Origin: Chlorokybus atmophyticus
Lineage: Eukaryota; Streptophyta; Chlorokybophyceae; Chlorokybales; Chlorokybaceae
NCBI GenBank assembly: GCA_009103225.1
Contig: RHPI01001292.1
Location: 185,878-249,877, forward strand
Reading direction: 5' to 3'
DNA: 64,000 nucleotides
A model generated the notes under the pieces. The model was not told the origin of the DNA. It saw only the letters and a list, made by a program, of their open reading frames with translations, and made no database searches. The position numbers were made by a program, and so were the translations under genes. Positions 24,612 through 37,100 of the stretch are shown piece after piece. Numbering within the stretch: position 1 is the first letter of the stretch; every line of letters starts with the position of its first letter.

Positions 24612-27310
24612 ATGGCGTCGGCGAGTATGGACAACTTCGCCGACACGGACATCATGACGTGCAGCCGGTTCGTCCTGACGGAGCAGAGCCGCCACCCTGA
24701 GGCCCGAGGCGACCTTACTCTGCTGCTGTCCAACATCATCACCGGCTGCAAGTACGTCTGCAGCGCCGTCCGCAAGGTGCGTTTTGCTTGTCTGCCGCCT
24801 GTGTGTGTTTGAAGCCTGGCTGAGACTGCATGCTGAGTTTGAAGCAAGCAAGTTTGCAGTTGAACTGAACTTGCTTGCTTGCGTGCGTGCATGTGAGGCT
24901 TGTGAGTGCTTAACAGTTGTCTGCTGCAGGCTGGACTGGCCGCCAACATTCTGGGGTTGGCTGGAGCACAGAACGTGCAGGTGAGCATATATAGCTTATG
25001 AAGCCTGCTTGCAGCAGTGTCTGTTGGGGGTTGAGCCCTCAGTATTGGAAAGTGCGCTGCAAAGGGGTGGAAAAGCAAAGACCTGCTTTACCAGTGCTGA
25101 TGGAGAGTGGCATTGTGCCTGTGGCTGGCAGGGTGAGGACCAGAAGAAGCTGGATGTGCTGTCGAACGAGGTGTTTGTGAATGCGCTTCTGAGCAGCAGC
25201 AGATGTGTAAGCAGCAGTTGGAGCTTGAACCAATGCGCAGACATTGTGAATTCACCAACGATGCTGTCGCTCGATTGCCCTGAGCACTTGTAGCTCACAT
25301 TCACTGCAATGTGTGCAACCTCAATCAGGATTGTGTCCTTATTAAGGTTACGTTTCACAGTCTGTTTTGGTGAGTGAGGAGAACGATGAGCCTATCTTCG
25401 CAGATGCCAAGCAGCGCGGCAAGTACGTGACCATGCATATCAATGTCATTGTTGTATGCAGTCCTGCTGGAGAATCCTGTAGCTGACAGCATGTACGTGC
25501 AGGTACTGTGTAGTTTTTGATCCGCTTGACGGCTCTTCCAACATCGAATGTGGGGTGTCCATTGGCACGGTAACAGCTTAACTTCATACATTGCAAGTCA
25601 GTGCATGGATGGAGTGTTGTCTAAGCCTCATGCTTCGCAATGCAACAGATTTTTGGGATATACACCGTTCAAGATGGTTCAGAAGGCAAAGTTGAAGATG
25701 TGTTGCAGCCCGGGCACACGATGGTGGCGGCGGGGTACTGCATGTACGGCTCCTCTTGCATGGTACGTCCTGCTGCTATATCCACTCAATCAACTGTCCC
25801 CCAACGTGCAGTCCCACCAAGCACTGGCAATCAACTTGTCCACAAACATGTCGTTGGTATTTGCCAAGAGCCAATAACGACCAGTGAGTCACTCAATTAG
25901 TCAATCAGACAGGCCACAATATGTTCAGCAATGCAGCAATTTATGCAGTGTCTTGCAGGTTGAAATGTTGGTCATACTTGACACATGAGCCAATGTTAAA
26001 CACCCAGCCACTCAGTCAGGCCAGCCACACTGTGTTCAGCAATATAACGAGATAAGCTGAGGGCGCTCTGCACGCTTTTTACGAACTCATTGCCCATGGA
26101 ATGCTTACATAAGCCGCACTCCTTCACCCGAGCCCCCTGATGTTACAAATCTTGAACCGTTTCCACGATAGTGCTTGCACAACAGAGTGGGATACCTTTG
26201 CAGTAATGGCCGTCTGAGAGATGTTGTGGTTGCTGTCGTGCTGTTGGAAACAGTGCCAGCGCGAGCTGGCCCTGCTTTAGATGCCCTTGAACGTGCACAA
26301 ATACTGAGATACACGTTTACAGAGTTGTGTATAGGTCTAACACGCTGTGTGATGTGTTTGCAGCTGGTTCTCAGTACTGGGGAGGGCGTCAACGGCTTCA
26401 CACTCGATCCGTCATTGGGAGAGTTCATCCTGACGCACAAAAACATTCGGGTATGATTAATGCGGTGTAGTTACGTAACTGCCAAGGAAACCAGTTTGGG
26501 CTGACAATCTGTTGCCAGATACCTGAGAAGGGAAGCATCTACTCCATCAACGAGGGAAACGCCGCAAACTGGGACGATGTCACCACAGAGTGAGTTGTTG
26601 GTTTCTTGCACATTCATGTTGTGTGGCGACAGTTGATAACTCTTGCAGAGCCTCCAACTGACAAGCAACATATTTTCAGGTATGTGCAAAACGCCAAGCA
26701 CCCCAAAAACGGAGGCAAAACCAAGTCGTTGCGATACGTTGGCAGGTACATGTTGGCAGGCTGACCCATGAAGCCTTTTGGTTCTGCCATGGCGACCAAG
26801 CCGCAAACTAACAGATGTGTGGTCGTCGCACAGCATGGTCGCTGATGTGCACAGAACGCTGTTGTACGGTGGTGTCTTCATGTACCCTGCCGACAAGAAA
26901 AGCCCGAGCGGAAAGCTTCGGTGAGCTGCACTGTAACCTCTCGTGTTCTTCCATGCACCACCTTAGCCCAGGGTGCACAGATCCGCACCCGCATGCATGC
27001 ATGCGCGCACTTATGTGTGCAAGCACAAACACGTGTGTGTCTTTAACAGGCTACTTTACGAGTGTTTCCCAATGGCGTACCTCATGGAGAAGGCTGGTGG
27101 GTCCGCCATCAGCAACAAGCAGCGGGTATGTTTGCAATGCACCCGTATTCCAAACTCGCCAACATTTGCCCAACTGTTGTGTTATGACCACCTGGTTTGT
27201 TACAATTGCAGATTCTGGACGTTCAGCCCACCAAGATTCACGAGCGCTGCCCCATCTACCTTGGCAGCAAGGCTGACATTGAGGAGATTAGGCAAGCGTA
27301 TGGCTTTTGA
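24612..27310 (+). CDS. FBP: Fructose-1,6-bisphosphatase, cytosolic type
   Basis: Twelve exons: 24612-24776, 24930-24980, 25132-25206, 25361-25422, 25503-25569, 25649-25762, 26364-26450, 26519-26589, 26680-26745, 26834-26920, 27050-27125, 27212-27310 (339 aa). The metal-binding motif DPLDGSSNI lies near residue 124, and the active-site signature around [12 protein letters not shown] near 280-290. Both fit fructose-1,6-bisphosphatase, which makes fructose-6-phosphate in gluconeogenesis and sucrose synthesis. There is no transit peptide and no redox-loop insertion between the GSS motif and the mid-domain, so this is the cytosolic form. Length equals that of plant cytosolic FBPase. The intron after exon 6 is unusually long (about 600 bp). 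Confidence 0.95.
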
Positions 27311-28271
27311 GGTGTTGACGGCAACGCCTCGTTGTATGCGCACTAGAGGTCTTGAACATATTGCAACTCTGTTGGATGGTCACTACGCACAAAGCATGTT
27401 GATTGGTGCAACAACAGCTTCTGAAGAGATGATTGAGCGAACTGAGCGCAACAAGTAATGACCTGCACTGAACCTTCAGCACAGGGTGTTTCTGCGTACA
27501 GTGGCTGCGCGAAACTGTTGAATTAGCAGTTCAAACAAATAAGCAGCAGTGCAAGGCAGGCCGGACGTGCACCTTGATTTTGGTTTATTGCCCAACACTA
27601 TGTGCAGTGGGGTGCCAAGGCATGTATGAAGAAGTTGTAACTTATCATATCCCTCCGATATTGATGTGTAGCTAGTTGCAAACTGATTGGTAAGCCTCAC
27701 TTTTGGAGCAGATGTTTAGGGTACAACAGAGGGGCGCAGAGTACAAGCAGACAACACAGTAAGAAATGACAAGCAGAGACACAGTGACCAGCCAGACCAA
27801 TTGTTTGACGTTTGCACAAGTTGCACTCTGTTTATGACAGTATAGGTGTCAAAGTCAGCAGCAGCAAAAGCATGTTCATGGATTGATACACAAGCAGAAC
27901 TGTAACACAATATGTAGCGTATGACATCAGATGTTGCATCGGCACCTGGTGCAATGGCCGCTTCAAGAAAAGAAGATAATGAGTCACAGCCAACCAATTA
28001 CTCGAGCTGCGCCCAATTGAAAACAACTCTGATCTGCAAGTGTAAGGTGGTAGACTGCCCTCACTTGTGCACAGTAAGGCCACTCGGTAAGGCCACAGAC
28101 TGCCACGTACATAATATTGTGCAGCAAGTGACTACTTAGTCAATGTTGTATGTTGCGCGTGCATGCTCGCAGCTAACGACTGCCACTACTGTAAACCACA
28201 CACGTACATTACTATATGTTGCAGTACGGTAGAGTCCACCAGCCCAAGCAGTCACCTCCAAATGAAACCGG
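27311..28271. other. Convergent spacer, no gene seen
   Basis: About 0.96 kb between the stop codons of FBPase and NdhO. No domain or coding pattern was found on either strand. Confidence 0.5.
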
Positions 28272-29715
28272 TTATTGCCTCTCGTATGTCATCTTCTCTA
28301 CCTGTGCGACAGCATGCACTGTTACTCCACATAACCAAGCACACGCATGACGAAGCAACGATGTATGCTCTGCACACATGCACCGCATTGCATGATCTGT
28401 ACACTAACCTTGACCAACATGCTGGATGGAAGCCAAGCGGGTGGGTTAGGAATGCCCGCCCATGCAACCTGCAAGGTACAATGCGCGCGTGAAGTCACAA
28501 CCAACTCCGATGGGTATCAAGTTACAATCAGGAATTATGTTTGTCTATGCTACTGTCTGCATCGGGTGCAAGATGCTCACCAAACAGTATTCACCAGCCT
28601 CAAATTGCCTCACATCAAGCACCTGCACCAAGGCACACCATCTGTGGCCACATTGATACGCAGAGGCTTCACGAACTACAATAGAAAAGACTGCACTGTG
28701 CGCCCAACCCTTAAGCACAAGTTGCGCATGCACCTCATATGACTACATGTCATGCAAACTTCGTGCAGGTTCCCCATACAAAACGTAAGCAGCGTTTACG
28801 GGATGACAGATGATACACATGATTGCTGAAGCACCAGTTACAGCAAGTCAAGCGGTACCTCTCCTCGATGTTCAAAGATGTACTGGATGCCGGAATAACT
28901 CAACGGCTGGTTGGCATAATTCTGCAGACAGATAGGGGTTCACAGAGAGTACTACTGCGCATTCAGTAAATGTGTGCAGGCAAATTCCAGCAGTTACAAC
29001 TCACACATTATGACACGCGAACCCTCAGGTACATTTGCTACAACCGTACACAATGCAGACGTTTCTGCCAGTTGCGAGTGGCAGACAACTGACTGGACGC
29101 TACACAGCAAGGGCGGTGGGGCAACACCATCAACGTTGAGTAATATGCTAACCTCTTTGCTGTTGGCATACTTTTCCTCCTCTACTCGCACGATGTCACC
29201 CTTCGCACCTGCAAGCACAGGGTTTTCGTCAGCATTGCTCAAGCAGCATCTTGCTGGTTTACAATGTCACACCCGTCATGCAAATGCGCATACTAACGTG
29301 CTCGCTCAACTCACAAACTAGGCAATTTCTGGGGATCATGTCGTAAAGACAGTGCGCGGTGTCATTAACATTATCAACATTATGACGCAAGACCACGCGC
29401 AAATGCAAGACATGCCTTCCGCATGGCGTGAATAAGTGCGATGCTAGCAGTGTGCACAGAGTATTCATAGTCAACGCAGCACATACGGATAGCTTTCGGC
29501 TTGGCATCAGCCTTAGCCGGCTTTGCGTCTTCTTTGCTGGCAACGTCAGCGGCGGCAGCGAGCACCCTGAACTGCAGGCTACGGCAAGCTGCCGGGCGAC
29601 CAGCACCAAAGCCACCCCTGCTGCGTGCAGAAACAGGCACACGCACAGCAGCCACGGGAGCCACCACCCGCGCCGACACAGACGCACCGACGGACGTCAC
29701 AGCCGCCAGCATCAT
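28272..29715 (-). CDS. ndhO: Chloroplast NDH complex subunit O
   Basis: Six exons: 29715-29487, 29208-29153, 28921-28859, 28622-28581, 28468-28409, 28301-28272 (159 aa; land-plant NdhO is about the same length). Residues 1 to about 65 are Ala/Ser/Arg-rich and acid-poor until the end, as in a plastid transit peptide. The mature part contains KGDIVRVEEEKY, YSGIQYIFEHRGEVLD, EAGEYCLVAWAGIPNPPAWLP and the terminal VEKMTYERQ. These correspond block by block to plant NdhO, a subcomplex A subunit of the ferredoxin-dependent NDH-1 complex used in cyclic electron flow. Several exons are very short, so a simple ORF search misses the gene. It is divergent from the SUN gene. Confidence 0.93.
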
Positions 29716-30061
29716 CGCCGCCAACGCCGCTGCCGAGCAGCCACAATGCCCCACTCTAGGATTAGGGCTTCAGCTCACGGCTTTAGCGTGCGGCAAGCGT
29801 GTTCGCGCGTGTTTCGTAGCGTGCAACGCCGCAAATGCACTGTGAGTCGCAGTGTGAACTGAGGCGTGTTCAGTGACCAGGGCGTGTCCAGCTAACCCTG
29901 GCTGTAACTACTCGGTGGCAAGCCGCCGTGAATTGGGGTGGAAGCGGCGGTGGCGGTTGCGCTTGCGCAGTGGAAGTGGAGGCGTGTGGCGGGCTTGGTC
30001 AGCTGCTGGTTGCTTGTGCAATGCGGACAACAGGGCTGTGGCCAGTCATGTTGCTGGTGTG
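29716..30061. promoter_or_regulatory. Divergent promoter region, ndhO / SUN gene
   Basis: 346 bp between the two start codons, with no evident TATA box. An ORF through this stretch (29873-30247) runs into the SUN gene's signal segment, but the ATG at 30062, followed directly by a hydrophobic segment, is the better start. Confidence 0.5.
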
Positions 30062-33000
30062 ATGGGTTGGCGCACGGCTGGCACCGCCTTGTTCCTGACT
30101 GTTGTGCTGGTGTGCCTCTCCACCCATGGACAGGTTGTCAGCCACAGCGGCAACAGTAGCAATGGGACGCAAGGTATGTTGTTTTTAAGTTTACATGTTC
30201 CTTGCTGTGTGCACACAATTCGCGCTACTGAGCAGGTTGTGCTGTGAGGTTTAGGCACTTTCTGTTTGCGGTTGTCAAACTTGTTGTCGCCCCACGGTGT
30301 GCGCTGAGCCCAATCATGTTTGATTTCTTTGCACAGCATCGCTGTCGGAGGAAAGCAAGCTGCACACCAGCCCAACAGCGTTAGGTCACAATCAGCAAGA
30401 CGCAACGAATGGTGCTGTAAGGAATGGTAGCTTGGCCGAAGAACCCAGCAGCCTGAAAACCGCAGTGCAGCAGAATGATGCTGACGCAAGTGCGGAACTG
30501 CTTCCAGCAAACGTTGTTGAGGAAAGCTCAGAGACACGGAGTACAGCTGATGCAAGTACAAGAGTGGAAGAGGTGCAAGCAGCAGTGCGCATGCCTTCTT
30601 TGGAGCGCAGCGTGTCTAGCCAACTCAGTTGCAATACTTCAAAATATGCAGTGTCCTACACACCGGACTGGTCTTGGCGTCTTGCTGACTGGTGGCATGG
30701 AGTGTCTCCAGTTGATAGCGTGCAGCATCTGGTAGAGGACACGAGTAGCAGCACGCAGCATGAGCCGCCAACCCCGGCACCAGCTGAAAAGCAGTACAAG
30801 CAAAGGATTCTGCCGTTTGGGGAGTACCGGCGCATGAACGAGATTGTTCAGTTGAAGGAAGTTGACTCTGTACTGGGGCAAATGCGACGCGCCAAGTTGG
30901 CGCACTTGGACGACGGCTCGCGCTTCAACTACGCTGCTGCAGACTTCGGAGCTAAGGTTTGAAGGTTCAAGTCAGCGGTGTTGTTATATTGTTGGTGTGC
31001 AACCGATAAGCTGCAATACAGACAGGTTTCACTTGAACTTGCTCAATGGATATGTTGTGTGCAGGTTGTTGCAGCCAATGCCGGCTCCAAAAGCGCGTCT
31101 GCAGTGTTGAGTAAAGATCGCGACAAGTACATGCTCAACTCGTGCAGCGCACCAGAGAAGTGGGTGGTCATTGAGTTGTCTGAAGAGGCACTTGTGGACA
31201 CCGTGGCGCTCACGAACTACGAGCTGTTTTCGTCCTCAGTCAGGGATTTCCAGGTAGTCGTTGTGTCTGTAGCAGAGTGCGTGTACTGCGGAGCTCATGC
31301 ATGGAGTGCTCGCTTGGTGCATGCGTGGCAGGAGTTCATGCTTCGTTGCAAAACTGTATATGTACATACGTCGTGTCTCTCACCGTCCCTGCCTTTGTGA
31401 ATGGGTGGTCAGGTACTAGGCAGCAGAACATACCCCACCAGCGAGTGGCTGCTGCTTGGAGAGTTTGAAGCACAGCGCGCCACGCAGAAGCGAGTAACAC
31501 AGAGGTTTGAGATCGAGGAGCCCGTCGCCTGGGTGCGATACATACAGCTGCGACTCTTGTCTCATCATGGGGAGGAACCATATTGCACGCTGTCTTATGT
31601 GGAAGTCTTTGGCGTGGATGCCCTTGAAAGCTTCAAAGCGGTAAGACATATAGGACAGCAGCTCATACCAACTCCTGCCTTCCCTCTCCTCAATGCTGAC
31701 GTCATTGCAACTTGCTTCCATGCTCAGGAAATGGCCCTGATGACAGAAGAAGTTCGAGAGGTCAATGAGAATGCCATGCGCTCGCAAGTTGTCAGAGAGG
31801 CTGATAAGTCGCCAGCAAGTCAGCTCGACATCAAAAATAAAAGCGCGGAACAGCCAGCTCACAGCACCCATTCTGCCGGAGAGGGACAACCCAGCGGCGA
31901 GCATCTCAGTCTACCCCTCAAGGATGTTGCAAACAGCCAGCCACACGAGTTTGTATCAGAAGGCATAACATTCACAGTGCCTCATGGTTCACCCAGTGAC
32001 ACAACAGAGGGTGCAGCAGTTCCACAGGTCAGCAAGGTTTTGGGTGACATCTCGCTGGTATTGTGTGTGGGTGCACATGTATATGTGTGTAAGTGCAGAC
32101 AAAGGCTTGCCTGTAACCTTCTCGCGCTGGCTGCCAATCTCATGTTGTGTTTGTACAGGCCCAAGCAAAGCCGTTTGAAAGAGGGGATGCCCAGACGGCC
32201 GATGGCAACCCGTTGGAGGGCTCCGTTCGCCTGGAGGGTTTGCAGGTGGATTCGCAGCTGCTCGCTGAGGCCATGGACAAGCCTCTCGTCATGGACAAAG
32301 CCCCCAGCGCAGGAGTCAAGGACGTTTCCAACACTACCGAGGACAAGGCACCTGCGGCTGCAGCCAAGGCCAGTGCCAGTAGTCAAGTCGGCGCAGTGTC
32401 AGCCGGACCAGTCACAGCGGACAATATATTCAGAACTCTCATCTACAAGATCAAGTCACTGGAGCTCAACCAGTCGCTGTTCGACAGGTACTGCCCGATG
32501 CGACTTATTGTGATGCATTGGTTATCTGGTTATCTTACATATCTCAGCCCAGGTGAGTGCAACTTTGTTTTCCTTTCTGACAGGTACTTGGAGGACATGA
32601 ATAAGCGGTATTTGGATACCTTTGAAGAATTTGATGTTGAGCTTCGCACATTGGAGGGCTCATGCCAGGAAGCTAAGGATGGTGTGGCTTTTTTGAGTGC
32701 GAAGCTGGCAGCTCTGGAGCAAAAACAACAACAAAACATCTTGTCAGTGCAAACCCAGCTGAAAGCTGCAGTGCAGGAGCAGGTACACAATCAAAGCGAA
32801 AAGCATATTTTGACGTATGACATACATAGTGTGCACATTGCGTATGGATGCACTCAATTAGCAAGGGTTGCAATGCACTTGGATAACATAAGATTGGCTG
32901 GGTGGCACGCACTATGTGTTTGTATTCTCCGTTACAAGCACTCTTGTTCTACAGGCCATTGTGTTGTCCGCTGCGATGGATGCCTTGCGACTGTCGATGC

Positions 33001-33182
33001 TACGCATGCTGCTGCTTGCAGCTGCCGGAGCAGCGACTTTGGTCATATGCGTTTTAGCGTTGACTTGCAGCCAATCTCGAGTGGTTTGCTACGAACCAAA
33101 GCATCTAACAGAAGTTTTGGCTGAAAGCACCGTCACAGGCGGTCATAACCCAGTTTTCACCAGCAGCACGTCCTGTTCGTAA
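30062..33182 (+). CDS. Mid-SUN domain protein (SLP1/SUN4-like)
   Basis: Eight exons: 30062-30173, 30337-30956, 31065-31253, 31413-31640, 31728-32027, 32159-32487, 32584-32782, 32955-33182 (734 aa). It opens with a signal or anchor segment (GTALFLTVVLVCLS). The SUN domain spans about residues 225-385: AHLDDGSRFNYAAADFGAKV, APEKWVVIELSEEALVDTVAL, TYPTSEWLLLGEFEA, and CTLSYVEVFGVDALESF. A long acidic linker, a coiled-coil-like region (about 595-660) and a C-terminal membrane span (MLLLAAAGAATLVICVLAL) follow. This order (SUN in the middle, coil and membrane span after it) defines the mid-SUN class of nuclear envelope/ER proteins in plants and fungi. Confidence 0.9.
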
Positions 33183-34131
33183 TTGTTCATAGAATGCTTA
33201 GGCTAGTCACTAGTTGGTATGTTCATCTTTCCGGCATAAGTTATTCGCTGGCTTAGTTGTTCTCTCTCTGTACAATGGCTCGTTGTCTAATTGGTAGCTA
33301 GTGTCAATAGCATTGTATTTATGCAATAAGCTGTGCTTATGCGCAAACACATGGTCACAGTGTACTGGTTACATGTCGTTTGAGTGATGGTTACCCTGCA
33401 ACCTTCATACTGGACCGGCTCGGTAGAATGTACTGTTGTACTGGCAGAGGTTGCTTATCAACAACAGCACTATCAAGCAGCACCTGCTGATGCCTCTGTA
33501 GGGTCGAGGTGACACCGAGTCGCCATTGCTGCCTGTGCTGCACATGCCACAGATGCTACTCGCGGTTTGCAAGCATAGTCATACCCAAGCGCGTAAGGTA
33601 TATATATATATATATATATATCTTACGCACTTCATGCACATGAGTAAATGGCTGCACCGCGTCTATACACATTGCTTTTGGCATTGACTGTTCGCCGTGC
33701 ATGTGGGAGTGCATATTAAACATGCTGCTTGTGCGCATAATGCCCTACTGTATAGGGTATGTGAAGTGCTGTGTGAGACACACGCATACATATGCCACAT
33801 GCACACCAACACTCACATGCACACTACCAATTCAGTTCATCAAGTTGTACACCATCACTGTGTACAGCCATTTACTCAAGCAGTACACGATGGATGGAAG
33901 TGTCCTGATGAACCTGGAGTGACATCCTGCAAGACAACCACCATTCCACACAGTGCAGACAATGACCTTTGTATGCGCAATCGCCTTCCGCATTAATCTT
34001 GCCACAATACAATTAACCGACTTGGACCAGTACCACAACATGCATACAATGGCATGCACTTATATACAGCATCCAGGAGTCTAACAGCAGTCATTACCCA
34101 AATTGGTAAGCACAAACCGAAACAAGGAGGG
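33183..34131. other. Convergent spacer with an AT palindrome
   Basis: About 0.95 kb between the 3' ends of the SUN and GNOM genes. It contains the (TA)n palindrome listed separately. No gene is visible on either strand. Confidence 0.5.
33591..33628. repeat. (TA)n palindrome with GCGTAAG arms
   Basis: GCGTAAG at 33591-33597 faces CTTACGC at 33622-33628 across a pure TA tract, giving a 38-bp near-perfect palindrome with one mismatched pair. It could extrude as a cruciform or form a strong RNA hairpin in the 3' end of either convergent transcript. Confidence 0.85.
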
Positions 34132-37100
34132 CTATTGCGGTGCAGGCGCCGCAGAAGCTTCTGCTGCGGCTGATGAGCCAAAGGCCTCAGCGGCCACATC
34201 GGGTGCGATGGACAGGACTACCTTCCGCGACGCTTCGTAAAGGCTCTCTGTGCTTCCAATGGAGTCTCTCGTGAGGAAGCCCCTGGTGGACATGACAAGC
34301 ACCATGTTCTTGACCATCTCGGGGATGGTCTCCAGCAGCTGTTCGCTGCGGGGCGCGGCACGGAGGCTCTGGTCCATGCAGCCAAGGATGTGCAGCCAGA
34401 GCAGCCGGAACTCCGGCGGGCTCTCGCTCAACCTTGGCAGCCACTGCAGGAACGTTTTTGACAGCATGGTCATGGCCACCTTCAGCGAGGTGCCCATGTC
34501 ACCGTACTCGCCGCTGCGCTTCTTGGCAAGCTCCAGCACATCTCTCAGCATGGGAGCTACTGCCTGCAGGAGGACAAGCGCACAGACAAATCAACACGGG
34601 TTCGCACCAAGTGTTGATATGCTTATGGCAGCGCTGCCATGTGAACTCGCAGCTCACCTTGTCATAGCAGGCATAATACACCGAGGCGGGTATGCCGGCC
34701 GACTCCGCTGCGAGCAACACGCGCTGCAACATCGTCAGTGAATGGTTGCGCACCGGCGCTCTGGGCTCCGCGCCCAAGCGGCAGAAGGCGCCAACAAGCG
34801 GCAGCCACAAGTCGATCAGGCTTTGCGTGCTGTCGCGATCCGGACTCTGAATAGCCTTCGACCAGCGGCACAGATTGCCAGTCATAGCACCCAAAAGATC
34901 GAGAGCCTTCAACGACCGGTCTGCTCCACCCAAGCGACCCTCTGCGTAGCACAGATAACAGATGTTTGTAGTACGACACAACATGCGCGCACTGGGCAGC
35001 TGTGCACTCAAGTTGTTATAGCCAATCAGACCTGTGGCTTACCAGCAAATGCTAAGCCTGCCTCGAGGCAAGGCATGAAGTTCGATGGAGTGATGTGAGC
35101 GCCATCAGCCATGAGGAACGTCAACGCTTCAAATCCAAGCTCTGCAGCATCGGGGTGATGTGCAGTCATAGCCAGCAATGCGCATACTGTCCTCCAGCCC
35201 AGAGGCGACTTGATGTAAGTCACGTCGCGCCGAACCAGCTCGAGAACCTCTGCTGTAATGCGCTCAGCATACGCATCAGCAACCTGCCATGAAGTTCAGT
35301 GTGACCCACAAATAATGTTAGGTCATATAGCACAACTAGTTGCACCTTTGCGTCAAGCTTCAGTATGAGCTGAAGCGACCGCAAGAGTTCATCTGCGATG
35401 ACGGCCTTGTACGGCAGAAGGCGTTGGCAGACTTTGAGCAAGTCAAACACCGCCTTCTCAACCAACGGCCCTGGTGCTTGTGCGCATGCAATGATGCCGG
35501 CAAGTCGGTCAGAAACCTGCACAGATAAACTCGCATTGAGCACAGCACCCTGCGCGATGTTCTGGTGTGCTCAGCTTGCACTAGTGCACGGCAAAAGCGC
35601 TGTGCGACATACCAGGGGCCAGAGAAGCAGGATGCGATCCCGATTGTGCAGCGTGATGGCAATCAGCAGATCCAAGCAGAAGACAGCAGTATCTTCATCA
35701 TCCTGCAATCACACAGCTGCTATTAGCTACCTATACCCAGCAATATATATGAGTATCTGGCTACAACAAGAAGTCCAAGGATCACCTGTGAAGCCTGGCC
35801 AGCCTTATATGAGCGTCCAGATGCCCATATGAGGGCCTTGGCCAGTTGTGCCAATGACTCCGCCTTCAGGAACTTGCTTTCTGAAAAGATGTCATCTATC
35901 CGGCATGCCTCTATGCACCGAACGGTCCGCTGCCAAGTAGGACACATTGAGCCACGGGGCCATGCAAGATACGGAAGTGCTATGTAAGCATACTCAGCTG
36001 AGAGATTACTCAAGCTACCAATACCTGCAGTGCTTCTACTTCTGCCTCAGTGGGGCCATCCCGACCAGACGAGCTGGGATCGAACGACCAGAAGCCAATG
36101 AGCTTGCTGAGCGAACTTGAGCTTCGCCTGCTGGAAGCTGACACGGGTGTCCCCGTTCCCCCGTTCGAGACATGTGGTGGGGTATCCGTCCCCGTGGTCG
36201 TGGGTGCATCTGTGTCACTCTGCGGGGATTGTTGAGTTGGAACATCTTGAACACACAACGTACCTGACATGAAGTCCTGTGCACAAGGACTGAAGAAATA
36301 GCAACATACCTGCTCGATCACACGCGACGGCAGTAGTCCCAGCTTGTGCAAACGCAGGATGCAGTCAAGAATGTTGCGCCATCCTGCGCGGATGTAGTCT
36401 CCGCACTTGTTAGCGATTGAAAACACAGTTACGGCCGCCATACGGGCCTTGGTGTCGTTGCCAAATGCCACAGACGGCTTCTCAGCAGTAGGGTTCAGGA
36501 GTGTTGTGAACTTGCACAGCGATATCACGAGGTTATCCAGGACATCCTCCAAGCGATGATGCGCGGCAACTTTCGCTATGGAGATGAAGCCATCGAGGCA
36601 TTCCCTCAAGACGTCCTCATCTTCAGTGTGGTCAAACACCACAGAAATGGCAGCCACAGAGGGTCCCCACATGATCACAAACATGTCTCTGTCATACAGC
36701 GTGCTCAGTCCGCACGGTATGAACTTCCCGCCAGTCTTGGCTCGCTTCAGCAAGTCAACCCAGCGGCTGGGACTCATCTGTTAGGCAGACTCTTGTCAGT
36801 CTGATGCACGCATAGAGACTGGAAAATGTTTGTGCAGGGCATTGCGTATATAACCCATGTCTTACTTCATGTGATACAACGGCTGCTTCGCTTGATATCT
36901 TGATCTCATTCTTAGCAATAGAGTGATACAGCTCTTCAAGCATATCCCTCGGAAGGTCTTGCCCAGCATTGATCTGGCGGTTGTTGCGGATGAACTCTTC
37001 CATGGTCATCTTTTTCTTCACCTGCGGTTTACAGAGTGTCAGCATGTTGATACATAAAGTACATGAGAAGTAGCGCTCAACCATGGCTTCACACTTCAAA

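Noticed and set aside
30046-30561. 171-codon minus-strand ORF
   Set aside because: Antisense to SUN gene exons 1 and 2 and their intron; no domain.
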